Shown: positions 22,375 to 34,389 of the stretch, piece after piece
Layout: each line of letters opens with the position of its first letter
Numbering within the stretch: the stretch's first letter is position 1
DNA from: Stictocephala bisonia
Lineage: Eukaryota; Arthropoda; Insecta; Hemiptera; Membracidae
Assembly (NCBI GenBank): GCA_035578905.1
Contig: JAQJVL010000280.1
Coordinates: 62,001 to 126,000 of the forward strand
Direction of reading: 5' to 3'
Length of the DNA stretch: 64,000 nt
Notes under the pieces: generated by a model
The model's input: the letters and a program-made list of their open reading frames with translations, nothing else
What the model was told of the DNA's origin: nothing
Databases searched by the model: none
Program-made: the position numbers and the translations under genes

Positions 22375-22973
22375 TTAACCCTTATTTGTTATACTACATA
22401 ACTATTTTTCTTCAATCAGCCGCCAAATTCATACCAGACGAATCGATAATAACCACCGTCGTCAGTTTCACACTTTTTTTCGTATAATTGTGCAGCTGAT
22501 TGCAGTAAAAATTAGATTACGTCAGTAGTCAGTGCAGCTGAGTTCGTATTTCGCACCAATATAGTGTATTGTTATAATTTTTTTGTGTTCTGTTTATCTT
22601 TTTTGTGAAAAATAATTATTTTTTATGTACTTAGAAGTTTATTACAATGAGTGACGATGATACACTTATTCCAGCAGTAAACAAAACACTTTGGCTAACG
22701 TTATTAGAAAACTAAGTGATCCTGATACCAGTTGCTAGCACTAGTAGGTTAGATCACAACAATGTTGTTGTAGCTGAGGAATTCATTGCTGATATAATTT
22801 CATTTGACGAAAACTCATCTTTATCCAACATTTAGCTATATATTTTTATTTTTAATTATTAGAATAATACAGAGGTAAATCAACAACTCAAGTTTTATTT
22901 AAGAAAAACTGCTTTACAGATTTCAATAATTAGTCTGTATGTTGCTAGGTAACCGAAATGCAGCACTAGCTAT
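22375..22973 (+). mobile_element. Possible piggyBac-type end with N-terminal remnant
   Basis: TTAACCCTTATTTG at 22375 has the look of a piggyBac left end, and an acidic start MSDDDTLIPAVNKTLW is readable at 22647 after a TATA-poor leader. No matching right end was found, so extent and identity are uncertain. Confidence 0.35.
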
Positions 22974-23099
22974 CTCGGGAGTGGTCGCACCTATTACGCA
23001 ACCTTAAGTGGTCGCAGCGGGTCCCCACGACCCACATTTGTATGGTTATTATTTTTGCATTGAACTTAAAGTTCACCATTTCTATTGCACTTATTGGTA

Positions 23100-25464
23100 C
23101 AGTAGAAGTCCATTAGTCCGGCATCCAACAGTCCGGAATGCCCAATAGTCCGGCATCGCTCCGGAAAATTGAAAAAATTTTGGTTTTCTCCAAAAGTGTG
23201 TCTTTAAAGCAAATAAAAACGCTCAAGAGCTATTCGGAAGCGTTAGGGGTAGTTCGGGATCATCCGGAAGCGCTTGGTATTATTTGGAAACCGGCCGGCT
23301 AGTCTCAGCTGTCACAACAAATACGGGTGCAGTGCAGCACAGTTAATTAATCACGAAGCGTCAAAGTCATTTGTTTTTGTGTGCGTTGTTGTTGTTTTGT
23401 GTCCTTTCACATCGCAGTAAACTGTGTCTCAGTACTCTCTACTATAATACAGTACATCTGTAGAGACGTACGTAACTTTTGAAAGTGTTTACAAACAAAC
23501 TGAGTTTCGTTCTAACTGTACAGTGACCATGTTTTCAAAACCTAAGCCTTCGAGTCCAAAAGGAGAGAAACGAAAACACGTAACACTGACTCTCAATCAG
23601 AAACTAGACATCATCAAACGGATAGAAAAAGGTGAGGATAGAAATGTTTTAATGAATGAGTTTAATATTGGCTCATCAACTATTTATGACAATAAAAAAC
23701 AAAAACATGAACTAATGAAGTTTGCTTCTCAATCGGTAACAACTGAAAAATTGGCTTCTAGACAAACATTAAAAAAACCAAAACTGGAACAGCTAGATAG
23801 TGTATTGTTCAAATGGTTTAGTGCAGTACGTTCTGAAGGAAAGCCGGTAACAGGGCCAATGATTATTGAGAAGGCAAAGAAATTCGGCCAAGATTTGGGA
23901 GTTGGTGAAAGTGAATGTAATTATTCTGATGGTTGGCTCAGAAACTCTAAGTTTCGGCATGGAATTCGAAGACTTGATGTAACTGGAGAAACACTTTCAG
24001 CAAACCAAAACTCTGCAGAAAAATACAAAGACGAGTTTGAGAAAATCGTGGCTGATTTAACACCTGAACAGATTTATAATGCTGATGAAACAGGGCTATT
24101 GTGGCGATGTTTACCAACATCTACACTAGCTGGGGGAGGAGAGAAAGCAGCCAAGGGTTTTAAAAAAAACAAAGACAGATTAACCGTTTTGCTATGTGCT
24201 AATGCGTCTGGAAACCACCGAGTGACCCCTTTTGTGATAGGTAAATCTAAAAATCCCAGGGCTTTTAAGAATGTTACACACTTGCCTGTCCAATACGATG
24301 CTCAATCAAATGCATGGATGACTGCCGCCCTCTTTAAAGACTGGTTTCTTCACCACTTTATGCCTCAGGTCAAGGAATCCTTCAAACGCCTTGGTCTACC
24401 AGAAGATACTAAAGCCATCCTTCTTTTGGACAATTGCAAAGCCCACCCGCCAGTAGATGAGTTAGTTTCTGGAAATATTGTTGCTACTCTGCTCCCACCT
24501 AACGTAACATCTTTGATTCAACCCATGGACCAAGGGATTATTCAAAATTTTAAATGCTTTTATAGAAGGTCATTTATTCAAGGCCTGTTAAATGCCGACT
24601 GTGACGTGACTGATTTTCAATAAAGGTTTACCGTAAAAGATGCCGTCTATGCTATTGCACTGTCTTGGAACCAGGTAAAAAATACAACACTACAAAAATG
24701 CTGGAGAAAACTTTGGCCAGCTGCAAACCCTGCATCTGACCTTGCTCTACAGACTGATGAGGAAGAAAACCATCAAGAAGCTCTGACCAAAGTTTTGGAT
24801 GTCGTTAGAAGTGCTGACAATCCCTTGAAAAAACTGCCTGAAGATGAGGTAGAGGAGTGGCTTCTAATCGACGAGAATGAGTCTGTTGAACAAGAACTAA
24901 CCGATGAGGACATTATCAACAGTGTAGTAAACCCTCAGCCTACTCAAAATCTTGAAGACAGTGACTCAGATGCCGAAACAGAAGAAAAGGAAAAAATCAG
25001 CTGGGCAGAAGCTGCAGAATCACTGAATAAGTTTATCTCTTTTGCTGAGGCTAGTACTAGCTGCAGTGCTTCAGAAATTATTGATTTACATATCATTAGA
25101 AATGAATTTTATTCTAAACGCCAAAAGTCAAGAAAACAAAAAGACATTCGTGACTTTTTTAAATCTTAGTGAAATATGTTTTACAGAACGTGTACATAAT
25201 TATAAATTTGAAATGTAAAATAAACTGTTGTATTTGTTGCATATGTAAAATAAACTTTGTTTTATACTGTATTTGTAGTTTAATTATTAACCTAATTGTT
25301 CTTATAATTGCGATTTATGTATGCATGTATGTAAATAATTTACATACATTTGTTTTACGGCAAAGCCTACACTAAAAGGAAGGGCCACCGCACGCTAGAC
25401 CGGAATTTTCGGTAGTCCGGCACCAAGCCGGTCCCGAACGTGCCGGATTATCGGACTTCTACTA
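23100..25464 (+). mobile_element. Tigger/pogo transposon with intact ends
   Basis: CAGTAGAAGTCC at 23100 and GGACTTCTACTA ending at 25464 are inverted ends (first base C versus T), continuing with TAGTCCGGCA versus TAATCCGGCA. TA dinucleotides at 23098-23099 and 25465-25466 form the target duplication. A full-length transposase frame with one stop fills the middle. The ends and gene are well preserved, so insertion was recent relative to its neighbours. Confidence 0.9.
23529..25169 (+). pseudogene. Tigger/jerky-type DDE transposase, one in-frame stop
   Basis: About 546 codons in one frame, broken only by TAA at 24621-24623. The N-terminus [20 protein letters not shown] is a CENP-B/psq helix-turn-helix, followed by a second HTH (about residues 70-145, [32 protein letters not shown]). 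The catalytic domain shows [11 protein letters not shown] (first Asp), [13 protein letters not shown] (second Asp) and [15 protein letters not shown] (third Asp). After the stop come VKDAVYAIALSWNQV, TLQKCWRKLWP and an acidic tail. Start at MFSKPKPSS; an ATG two codons earlier is possible. It would cut and paste its own element. Confidence 0.9.
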
Positions 25465-25840
25465 TATTTGACTCACGGAAGAAATGAAAAACGTGATTTT
25501 GCTATAATTATTTAATGTTGGATATTTTTTACCGAATTTTACAAAGTGTCTTGTAAAAAGTTGTATTTTTGTAATATGGTTACAATACTTGTTATATGAT
25601 GGTAAATGATCAATTTATGTAAAATAATTGGATGGAATATCATCAAATGAAGTAAAACTAACCTACAAAAATTGATTTCAATAATAGTTATAGTATTTTT
25701 TTTTTAGAAAACTACTGACAATGTTGAGCTTTGATATTATTCCTAAATCTGTTACAAAAAACCTGTTATAACATTATGATTGTACAAATAAGACATATAC
25801 AATACTATAATTGAGCCAGTTTTGTAAAACTTACTTTTTC

Positions 25841-27629
25841 TTACTCATCTTTATCATCCAGGCAGCTTATGCATACGTTCCTGGAGTGCACTCCACAAAT
25901 GGGAATGTTGCAGGTGGCACAGCAGTTTACGGTTTTGTTGCCCTGGCGATCACACAGTCCATACCTTTTCCTCTTCTGCGGTCCTCCTTCTCGTGCTGGG
26001 GGGTCAACTTGTGGTTTTTCCTTCAGTATCTTGAATATGTTAGCCCTTGTGAACTTTGAAATTGATCCTTGAAGGCGGGATCTCATATGAGGAGTCACCA
26101 ATTCTTTTCCTAAGGCTTTCAGCCATGTTCTTCGGACTGGTTTTATATCTTTGTCGTTCCAGGAACATAGAACTAGTGCATTCAAAGCTGCAATATCTAG
26201 CAGATGATAAAAACACATGAGAGGCCAGCGATTGCTTTTTCTAGCCACGGAGTAGTTCCCGCACATTTCATCCACCACATTGACACCTCCTTTTGTTGAG
26301 TTGTAGAATGTTATCATCTTTGGCTTCTTTTGGTCACCCGTAGATTCGTCAATCTGCTTGTAGTGCATAGTAGATGTAACTAGAACAACTTTTCTTGGTT
26401 TGGGTACATAAGAAACGAGAGTTGTCAAGTTCTTGCCAAATCCAAACATAGAGGAATTGACATTCCTGTTTTTTGTATCTAAAAATTCTCTTGGCAACTC
26501 TCTTTTGTTTTTTCTAAGAGTCCCAACTGATGTTAGTTTGTGCGTATTCAATAGTTCTGCACATAATGGAAAGCTGGTGAACCAGTTGTCAAACGTGATG
26601 TTCCGGTTAGTTTCTCTAATTGGATCAACCAGCCTGACAACTACTGGGGCTGACCTTTGGTCTAAGTCCTGGAGAGGTCCTGGCCTTTGCTTTCCGAGGT
26701 ACATTTCCATGTTGAGTATGTAAAACGTACGAGCATCGACGAGAGAAAACACCTTCAAACCATATTTCGCTGGCTTGTTCCTCATATACTGTCTAAAACT
26801 GCATCTCCCTCGGAAAGCCCACAACATCTCATCAATTGTAGTGTATTCACCAACAGAAAAGTTTTCTTTGCATTTACTCACAATGTACTCAAACACCTCT
26901 CGAAAGGGAGCAAATTTGTCAATGGCAATTCTCTGCCTACGAGTTCTCTTGTAAACCTGAGCATTCTAAGTAGAAATCTAAATCTGTGAATTGACATAAC
27001 ACATCGAAAAATGTCCACACCGGTTCCTTCATCATCCCACAGTTCTTCTGCATTCAAGTGTGACGACTTCAATACCCCAGCATAGTACAGAAGTCCAAAC
27101 AATGCCTTTAGTTCTTCTAGGTGGTGTTTTTTGTGTCTCGGTCTCTTCCGTATCTTCCTTTATTCATATCAATAAAATGGTTTGTACAGTTTAAAATTTT
27201 CTGTAATACATCATCAGTAAAAAAACAGTTCCAAGCTTCTAGTGGGGTTTTAGCGTTTTTGGCGGCACCTTTGGTTCCTGGCAGATGTATAACTATATTT
27301 CGCTGTCTGGTTCTAATAGACTGTGTAGGCTCAAAAGACTTCCATATAAGTTTTGCGATCTTTACCTAAGAAACGTCCTCTGTCAGCAAGAGGTATATCG
27401 TCTTCTGAAATAGAAGCGTCAGCATCGTCTTCCCCCTCACTTGCACTTTGTTCTGTGTCACTGTTTACTTCATTGTCTATAGCTCTTTCCTCTAACGGAT
27501 CTATGTCACTTCCATAGTCAGACTCAAGGTCATCACATCTGGAGAAGGTTCCTCTGGTAGCGTCAAAATCCTGTCTTTATCCAATGGTTGGCGAAGGGAG
27601 GTTGCACTTGTACCCGGCGCACTTTCCAT
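25841..27629 (-). pseudogene. piggyBac transposase, frameshifted
   Basis: From ATG at 27629 (MESAPGTSATSL, Asp/Glu-rich) the protein is split by at least three frame changes (near 27540, 27350-27120 and 26930). The long last piece (26896-25841) reads YTTIDEMLWAFRGRC (first Asp), RNITFDNWFTSFPLC (second Asp), GGVNVVDEMCGNYSVARKS (third Asp and the VD..N.Y motif) and a C-terminal Cys-rich finger CATCNIPICGVHSRNVCISC. All three catalytic Asp of the DDD family survive. It belongs to the element 22974-27986. Confidence 0.85.
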
Positions 27630-27772
27630 TATTTCCTTAATACTACGCACATATATATCTAACTAGCACAAGACAGATGTGTTCAAACTAAACTTTTATC
27701 ATAATACACTAGAAACACATGCAAACGATGTAATTGTAAATGAAATTAAAAATAATATGTTTAAAACTTGTG

Positions 27773-27990
27773 TTAACACTAGGGGTCGCTGCGGGTCATG
27801 GGGACCCGCACACATCTATTATGGCCGACGCGAATGCGGAAACTAAACAATAACAACTGGTTGTTGTAGGGGGTGGGCAGGTAGGAAGGTAGAGGGAGGG
27901 GGAGGTTTGACCTACTTTCGGTATAGTCAGGGCATATAAAAGTAGACACCCGCGGGTCGCTAGGACCCGCGGCGACCCCTCCCGGGTTAA
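27773..27990. mobile_element. piggyBac-type MITE or duplicated element end
   Basis: TTAA at 27773-27776 and 27987-27990 bracket 210 GC-rich bases. The left end reads CACTAGGGGTCGCTGCGGG, and the right end, inverted, CCCGGGAGGGGTCGCCGCGG. It contains GGGCATATAAAAG, a TATA-like box. Either it is a separate MITE, or it is the 5' end of the piggyBac whose start codon is at 27629; the sequence alone does not decide. Confidence 0.55.
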
Positions 27991-28285
27991 ATTTTTATGA
28001 AATGAGAATTTTTTAGTATGGTAAATGAAATTATTTGCCTTTGTTCACTTTGAAATTTTCTATAAAATGACAATGAGGGAAAAATTCTAAAAAAATTTTG
28101 TAAATATATTATGCACCTTTAAATTATGAAAATAAAACTAAAAAATTTTAAGTATCAATTATTTTGTTTTAATAAAAATTTTTTTAATTAGGAGGGTAAA
28201 CTATTTTCATTAGAAAGAACACTTCTTTTCCTTCAATAAAAAAAGTATTTATGCAAATATGACAAAAAACATAGATGCAGCTGCG

Positions 28286-28612
28286 TTAGTATGTTTGAAA
28301 CCTTGCAATTTCACCAAAAATGGCCTGGCATTTTTCACATAGGAAATTTGAAAATACCCCGGCACCAAAAAAGGTTAAGGGATTTAGTTTATCCCATGAC
28401 TGAGAAATCCATCCGATAACATCCAGCATATCAATTTGTTTAAGTTTTTGTACTAATTCGACTCCTTTATCTAGATCGGATCGGATCGGATCGTGAAGGT
28501 GTAGCAGGGAGCTACGGCTGGTGTAGGCACTAGGGCCTTTATCTAGTCCTTGAAAGAATTTAGATGCACTACAGTAAGACTCAGATTTAAAGGGTGGTAA
28601 TATTTTATGGCC
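28286..28612 (-). pseudogene. Tigger-like transposase fragment, C-terminal part
   Basis: On the minus strand, KGVELVQKLKQIDMLDVIGW, then ISQSWDKLNPLTF, parallels the 'l.DVIy.i..AW..v...tl.r.W.kl' region downstream of the Tigger catalytic core. The open frame seems to start MWGFSNGHK, but those codons lie in the inverted repeat of the neighbouring insertion, so that Met is spurious. It is probably the other end of the Tigger at 29528-30366. Confidence 0.5.
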
Positions 28613-29527
28613 ATTTGAGAAACCCCACATATCCTGGGAGTGAGGTGTTTCTTAAATGACTTCACTATTTTTGTTAGTTTGATTGTTGGATTTTGTTGCT
28701 TGGCAACACTGCAAGCCAGTTGTGTTACAGTTGTTGATTAAAACTGCATTAATACTATTTAATTATTCTTGTACACTGATAATGTACGTACAATGTGTTT
28801 TAAAGGATTTTAAGTCTTAGTGGCCAAATTTTTACAAAAGAAACACCATATCTACAGAAACCCAATCTAGAAACATTCCAAGAGATAGAAAGTAATTTTT
28901 TGGTGACTCAGTTCATGGAGTTTATTTACTCTGAGGAACATGTCAGAGAAATGAGAGCAAAGTTTTATTGACAGACTTCAAACACATACTTTTGACCTAA
29001 AGAAAAACAATGAAACTCCACAATTACCAAGGAACAGAGCATACCCCAATGACAAGCTGCCAATCAATAAAATCAAACTAGAAAATCTTAGGAAGTTCAA
29101 AAACTACTTACCTGAAAAGTATTTCAATACATTTTTTGACAAAATGTTGTCATGGCCATGAAGCCAACTTAAGACAATGAAGAACCTGAAATACTAGACT
29201 ACGACAATCAGCTGAGTTGTATAAGCTTTGAATAATATTTGTACGTTTGGAACTAGATGAAATTTAAGTTTTTTAAACAATATTTTGGTCTAAAACTGTT
29301 ATTTGTAAACCTTATTAACTCAGTCATTTCAGAAACCCCACATTTCCATGAGTAAAAATATTTTTTCTTGTACATCATTTTACAGCTTTTTACTAACCTT
29401 TTGAAAATGTATACCTGAAAATTGTAAAAACAAATTTTATTTTTTTTAATTTATTAAATTATATCAAAATATGACATTAAGTTTTCTGAAAGTTTACGTT
29501 TTTGGAAATGTGGGGTTTCTTAAATGA
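28613..29527. mobile_element. DNA transposon with 22-bp inverted ends
   Basis: GGCCATTTGAGAAACCCCAC (28613) and GTGGGGTTTCTTAAATGACC (to 29527) are inverted ends, 22 bases with two mismatches. Inside, the plus strand reads NNETPQLPRNRAYPNDKLPI and LRKFKNYLPEKYFNTFF (about 28975-29150), a coding remnant of unknown family; from memory, such text occurs N-terminal to a transposase-like family in arthropods. It splits a Tigger gene. Target duplication was not resolved. Confidence 0.6.
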
Positions 29528-30366
29528 CCGATCCAATTTCGGGCAAAAATTGTTAGTAAAACCACTCATTAAAAATGTTCTCTGACATTCAAGCATTTGA
29601 TTGGGTTTAGTACCAAACAGGGAGGTCAAAGCTATCACACGTCATCTTAACATTTTTAAAGGCTCTAGGTTTTTTTTATTTTCTGATTAGGGCTAATTTT
29701 AGCTTGTGTGTCCTCGTTGCTTTGCTGCGAGCTAAAACATTGAGTGGCTCTTTCTTTACTTTTTCTCATAACCTGCTGCAGCTTTCACATGTTTAAATGC
29801 TAATCTTTAGTATTTCGTCACAGTTATAGATTTGCTCTTCACCAAGTCCTTCTTCAATCAAAGCTTAAAAATTTAATTTAAACTCACACTCACTATTGAA
29901 GTTTGCTGTCAATTTTTCTCCGCCAATGCCCACTTGTTTAATTCCATACCTCTGGCTTCACCTGTCCGGCCACTTACTGCCTGCTGTTAATTCAGGCTCT
30001 CCCTCTTCTTTACAGTAATGATAAAACTTCAAGGCTTTTTCTTGTAGAATCAATCCCAAAATTGGTGTTCCTTTCTCTCGCTGAACCCTAAACCACTGAT
30101 GAAAAAAAGAGCTTCACTCACTTTTTCATACTCAGACTTCTTCATACTCTTTCTCTCTTCTATTGATTCTAAACATAGTCTTTTCACACACACACCATAA
30201 CTTGATTTCAGTCTCTCATCTTCTTCCATTCAAGCACTATCAACAGACCAATATTAAAAAATCATTCGCAACTTTGTTCACACATTCACCTTTGTCAATC
30301 CTTTTTAGAGCATCTAATTTCAAGCACATTTTCCGTTTTTTATTCAACATTTTAAAAAGCAAATAA
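29528..30366 (-). pseudogene. Tigger-like transposase, N-terminal and central part
   Basis: Read down from 30360: CLKLDALKRIDKGECVNKVA (psq HTH), then broken frames with FRVQRERGTPILGLILQEKA and GIKQVGIGGEKL (second HTH), GEEQIYNCDE (first catalytic Asp), SKATRTHKLKLALIRK and KKPRAFKNVK, and SENIFNEWFY. The order is that of Tigger/jerky transposases, and the similarity to the better-kept copy at 23529 is plain. The gene is cut at 29527 by an inverted-repeat element. Confidence 0.7.
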
Positions 30367-30523
30367 ATGACAAAACAGCTCAGTAGAACTATTTACAGTA
30401 ATAATGTACGAGCAGAAAACTATAGCGTATCACAAAAGCATATACTTAACTTCCACAGTGTCACAAGTAAACTGACTTGACCTACTAGTGGGAAGAACAA
30501 GGAAGTGGGATGGGAAGGATGAG

Positions 30524-33094
30524 TTAACCCTCCTCTTGTTTATTGTCGGTTTACCGACAGGTTTTCCGCCCGCCAAAATGTTATAGGTTGGTTTACCGAC
30601 AACTGCGCAAGCCTTTTTTATACGCGTTGTTGCTAGGCGACCGTTTGACGTAATCGAATTATTACGATATCTATGTAATCGGCAGATTATGAACTATCGA
30701 TTAGTGGTTTTAAAACCGGTTCTAAAGTATCGATATTAACCAGGCGAGTATCGAAATACAACCGATGTCTAGTTTCAGCTGACGCTACTGGCGGTAACTA
30801 GCCTAGCCATCTTGGATTGTTGTCGTGCTGTGTTTACGTTCGGAGTTGTTATGATTTTATGAAAATGGATGAGTGTAGTGATTATCATGATAGATCTAAT
30901 GATATTCGGGACATGTTAGAAGTAGATGACAGTCATAGTGATATAGATTTAGATGATCCTGTTGCAAATTTATTGGATTATTCTTCTGGTAGCGGCGAGG
31001 AATACCAACCTAGCAATGACGAACTGGATTCTTCCGACACGGAAACAGACGTTGTAAATAATGTAAATAACAGACCTAGAATGCGTAATGTAAATAATTC
31101 TCCACCCAGTAATGTACAGCTTATCAATTCTAATCCTTGGATTAAAGTGTATCCCCCTGAGCCAGAGCTAGACATAGGGACCAAGTTCAAAGTTCGAGAT
31201 CCTGGCATTAGAAGTTGCCCCCCAAGAAACAGTAAACCCATACACTATGTAATGCTATTTTTTACAAATGCTTTTTGGAATAGAATTGCTGTTGAGACAA
31301 ATGAGTACTCTGAAAAACTATTTCAAAATAAGAGAGATTCAGGTAACCTAAAAAGATTTTCTAGAATAACAAAATGGACCAATGTGACTGTTTCAGAATT
31401 GAAAAGGTTTTTTGCTATTATAATAAATATGGGATTATATGGTCAAAATAAACCTATGTCAAGCTTTTGGGATACAAGACATTCTCAGATATATCCATTC
31501 TATTCAAAAACCATGTCAAGTAATAGATTTTTAGCAATATTATCTAGTTTTCATCTTACTTCAACTGAAAGCATACCCAAAGGTCAACCAGGCTATGACC
31601 CTTGGCATAAGATCCGCTACTTTTTCACACATCTAAATAATCTTTTCAAGCAGTTTTTTATTCCTTCTCAAAATATTTGTATTGATGAATCCCTTATTGG
31701 GATGAAAAATAGGTGCCCATATATTCAATACCTTCCAAATAAAAAACATAAACAATTTGGAATAAAGAAATTTGAACTGTGTGACAGCGTGACTAACTAT
31801 GTGTATCATATTGAATTTTATTCTGGAAAAGGCTTTTTGGCCACAGATGATAACCAGCCATTTACAGAAAAAGTTATTTTAGAATTATTAGATCAGAGCA
31901 GGGTTTTAGACAAAGGATACCATGTTTTCACTGACAATTTTTACACCAAGGTACCATTAGCTAAAAAAACTTTTTGGTAGATCTACTTACCTCACTGGAA
32001 CTATCAATAAGAGAAGTAAATTTTTACCACAGGAAATAAAAAAATTAAAACTAAATCCAAGAGAAAGTATGTACTTTAGGCAAGGAGATCTTTTACTGGT
32101 AGCTTACAAACAAACCAAAAGTAGAAAACCTGTCTGTGTTCTATCAACCGCATCCCATGCTGAAGACAAAATTATCAGAAGTAAAAAAACTAACTTGGAA
32201 GGTTTAAAACCAGTAGTCAGTCATTCATAAGTATAATCAGTTCATGGGAGGAGTGGATGTGAGTGACAAAACAATTTACCATAATTTCTGTAATAGAATG
32301 ACCACTAAGTTTTGGAAGAAAATGTTTTTCAACCTTATAGATATAACATTATTCAATGCATATGTTTTATACAAACTAAGTACAGACAACCCTATGGCTA
32401 GGAGAGATTTTATAGTTAACGTAGTTGAATCTCTATTAGAGGCTGAAGAGATACAACCAGACTATGACACCAATCAGCATAAATTGGAAAAATTGCCAGG
32501 AAAGACAGAAAGAAAATGTGTGGTTTGCTTGCGCCCTAATAAAAGAGATATGTCTACATATTATTGTCCAGGATGCAATTGTGGAGTCCACAAGCACTGC
32601 TTCCATAAATTAGAACATTACTGGAGGCCATCTAAGGGTGGAAGGTTGAGGAAGGCATCTGAATGCGGCTCAGACTAAACATGTTGATTCTCATTTGTGT
32701 ATATAGTAGAATATTTTAACTCAAAAACTTTTTTTATCTTGTCATACCATATAATAAAGTGTATATTTGTAATCAGGACAAAACTTGCAACAAAGTGGCT
32801 ATCTTGGTTTTTATTTTGTATTGTATATTTTGTACTTAGGAGTAGTGAAATGTTTTGGGAAAAAAATAAAAAAACTTCACTTTGAATAGATACAATTTGG
32901 AAAACAAAATTTCAGGTATGTGAATGTTCTATATATATTAGTAAAATCTGCATGTTACTACTAGCAAACTAGTATAAAAATTTTGTTTCTACTATAAAAA
33001 TTAAATTTATTATGATTTTTTAAAGAAAAGTCTGCGCGACCACTAAAAACATGGCAACATTTTAGGTTTGTATAGTGAACACCAGGAGGGTTAA
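30524..33094 (+). mobile_element. Near-complete piggyBac transposon
   Basis: TTAA at 30524-30527 and 33091-33094 flank a 2563-bp element whose ends read CCCTCCT at the left and AGGAGGG at the right. Just inside the left end the palindromic TGTCGGTTTACCGACA recurs in part, likely transposase-binding sites. It encodes a transposase on the plus strand with one clear frameshift. Confidence 0.85.
30859..32678 (+). pseudogene. piggyBac transposase, one or two frame changes
   Basis: Start chosen at MKMDECSDYHD (30859) rather than the upstream Met at 30817, because acidic piggyBac N-termini start like this. Acidic region to about residue 80; then HYVMLFFTNAFWNRIAVETN, FIPSQNICIDESLIGMKNRC (first Asp), YHVFTDNFYTKVPLAKK (second Asp) where the frame breaks near 31965. 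It resumes as RSTYLTGTINKR, breaks again near 32230, and continues MGGVDVSDKTIYHNF (third Asp). The C-terminus is a Cys/His finger with CVVC, CPGC and HKHCFHK. All catalytic Asp remain. Confidence 0.88.
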
Positions 33095-34297
33095 TAAAAG
33101 GCAAAAGAGTGTGGCGCACAATCACGAAATAATAAACTGCGTTCGATCATTGACCGGCGAACTTGTCAAGGACGATTCCGATCTCTGCTGTCATTTTGCG
33201 TCGTCTCGGCCTATGTTGAAGTATACGGACTGTCGAACTACTGAAGGGTTACTCTATTATTATTCAGATTTGAGATGCCCACACAGCTTGTGTATTTTAA
33301 GGCAAATATGAATGATTACGTTAGTGTATAATGAGTATGGACCTGTGAACTTCTTACAGTAAACCTGTGAAGTTTAACTGAGTTCAACTTAGCTAAAAAA
33401 GGATCATTTATTAACAGCCCAATAGCCAGGCCAACTAATTGACATACAGCTTTATATAGAATTCAAACGACGTAGTATCGGTTTGATTTTTAGCTAATCA
33501 ACAAGTCTGATACTTAGTTCTTTCCCTACACAACATCCAGACTCTGACTACCACACAATACAGACACTCCAAACTTCTCTAGTATTTAGTATTGTCCACA
33601 TCGATGGAAACTATTAAGCTAATGACATGTTGGTATTAGTAGGACTGAGCAAAGAACCTATCGCCTACAATTTGTCCCCAAGTAGCTGGGTTACAGCACT
33701 GTGTCACTAGTGCCCAAAAATAACAATTAATTTATCAGTTAACCAAGTTGGTTGCCCAATCCATTTGGTGAGTGACTTTGTCAATTCAAAGCGTTCATTG
33801 CCAGTCACTATAGTGGTAATGGATATATTGTGTTCTTACTATTTCTAAATAAAACTTGTGTTGTCTGTAAGACAAGAGGGTGAGCAGTCCACCTGTACTT
33901 CTAGTTGGATCATTGGCCTGCTGTATTTATCGCCTCTTAATGTCTGGAGTTTTTTTATTCAATATAGTGATAACAGTTTTAGTGATAGATTTTTATTTTC
34001 TTGCTAACAATACTAAATAAATTACTCAGTTAAGTCCATAATCCTTGCAATTCTTCTTCATCATATAAAAAAAACTTAATACAATTAATTGTATAAATGT
34101 TTTTTAAAACAAGAATCATTTGTTTTTAAGAGCACATTTTAATGGTGAGATTAAAAATAAAGGTGATTTTTTTATTTTATTTTTCTGACAATTATTTATA
34201 ACTTACAAGAAGCATATAGTTATTAGTTCTACATGTGTGAAACAAATGTATGTAAATAATTATACTAATTGTTGAAATATTATGATTTTGTGTCCAG
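33095..34297. other. Intron, nothing recognised
   Basis: A 78-codon frame crosses the piggyBac right end (33075-33311) and shows no known motif. The remainder is moderately AT-rich, with a few pyrimidine-rich stretches, up to the Myo9 acceptor at 34297. Confidence 0.4.
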
Positions 34298-34389
34298 GTA
34301 ACTGTGATCAAGCATATGCCAGTTGACAACAGTCGGAGCTCCCTCTCTCAGCAACCCAGCCACGATGATGCCACTAGTCACGACTCAGA
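34298..34389 (+). CDS. Myo9: Myosin IX exon d: linker
   Basis: Acceptor TGTCCAG, donor AGA/GTCAGT. The 92 bases read VTVIKHMPVDNSRSSLSQQP then SHDDATSHDS with two bases left over (phase 2). It enters in phase 0, as exon c leaves. The Ser/Asp/His-rich content fits the unstructured tail between IQ motifs and the C1 domain. The frame runs open past the donor for a few codons, then stops. Confidence 0.8.

Larger units (their letters stand above)
22974..27986 (-). mobile_element. piggyBac transposon split by a Tigger element
   Basis: The right end CCCCTCCCGGG is followed by TTAA (27987-27990). The left end CTCGGGAGTGGTCGC (22974) matches its inverted complement CCCGGGAGGGGTCGC, and both are followed by a GCGGGTCC block; the left copy carries about 27 extra bases. 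The transposase gene lies on the minus strand (25841-27629). Without the Tigger insert (23100-25464) the element is about 2.65 kb, normal for piggyBac. The left TTAA is not preserved, and a second end-like sequence at 27773 complicates the right border. Confidence 0.6.

Noticed and set aside
28286..28630. Complete 114-residue protein from MWGFSNGHK
   Set aside because: The start lies in the inverted end of a neighbouring transposon; the rest is a Tigger fragment.
33075..33311. Small gene MNTRRVNKRQKSV
   Set aside because: It starts inside the piggyBac end and crosses the TTAA; no motif or splice context.
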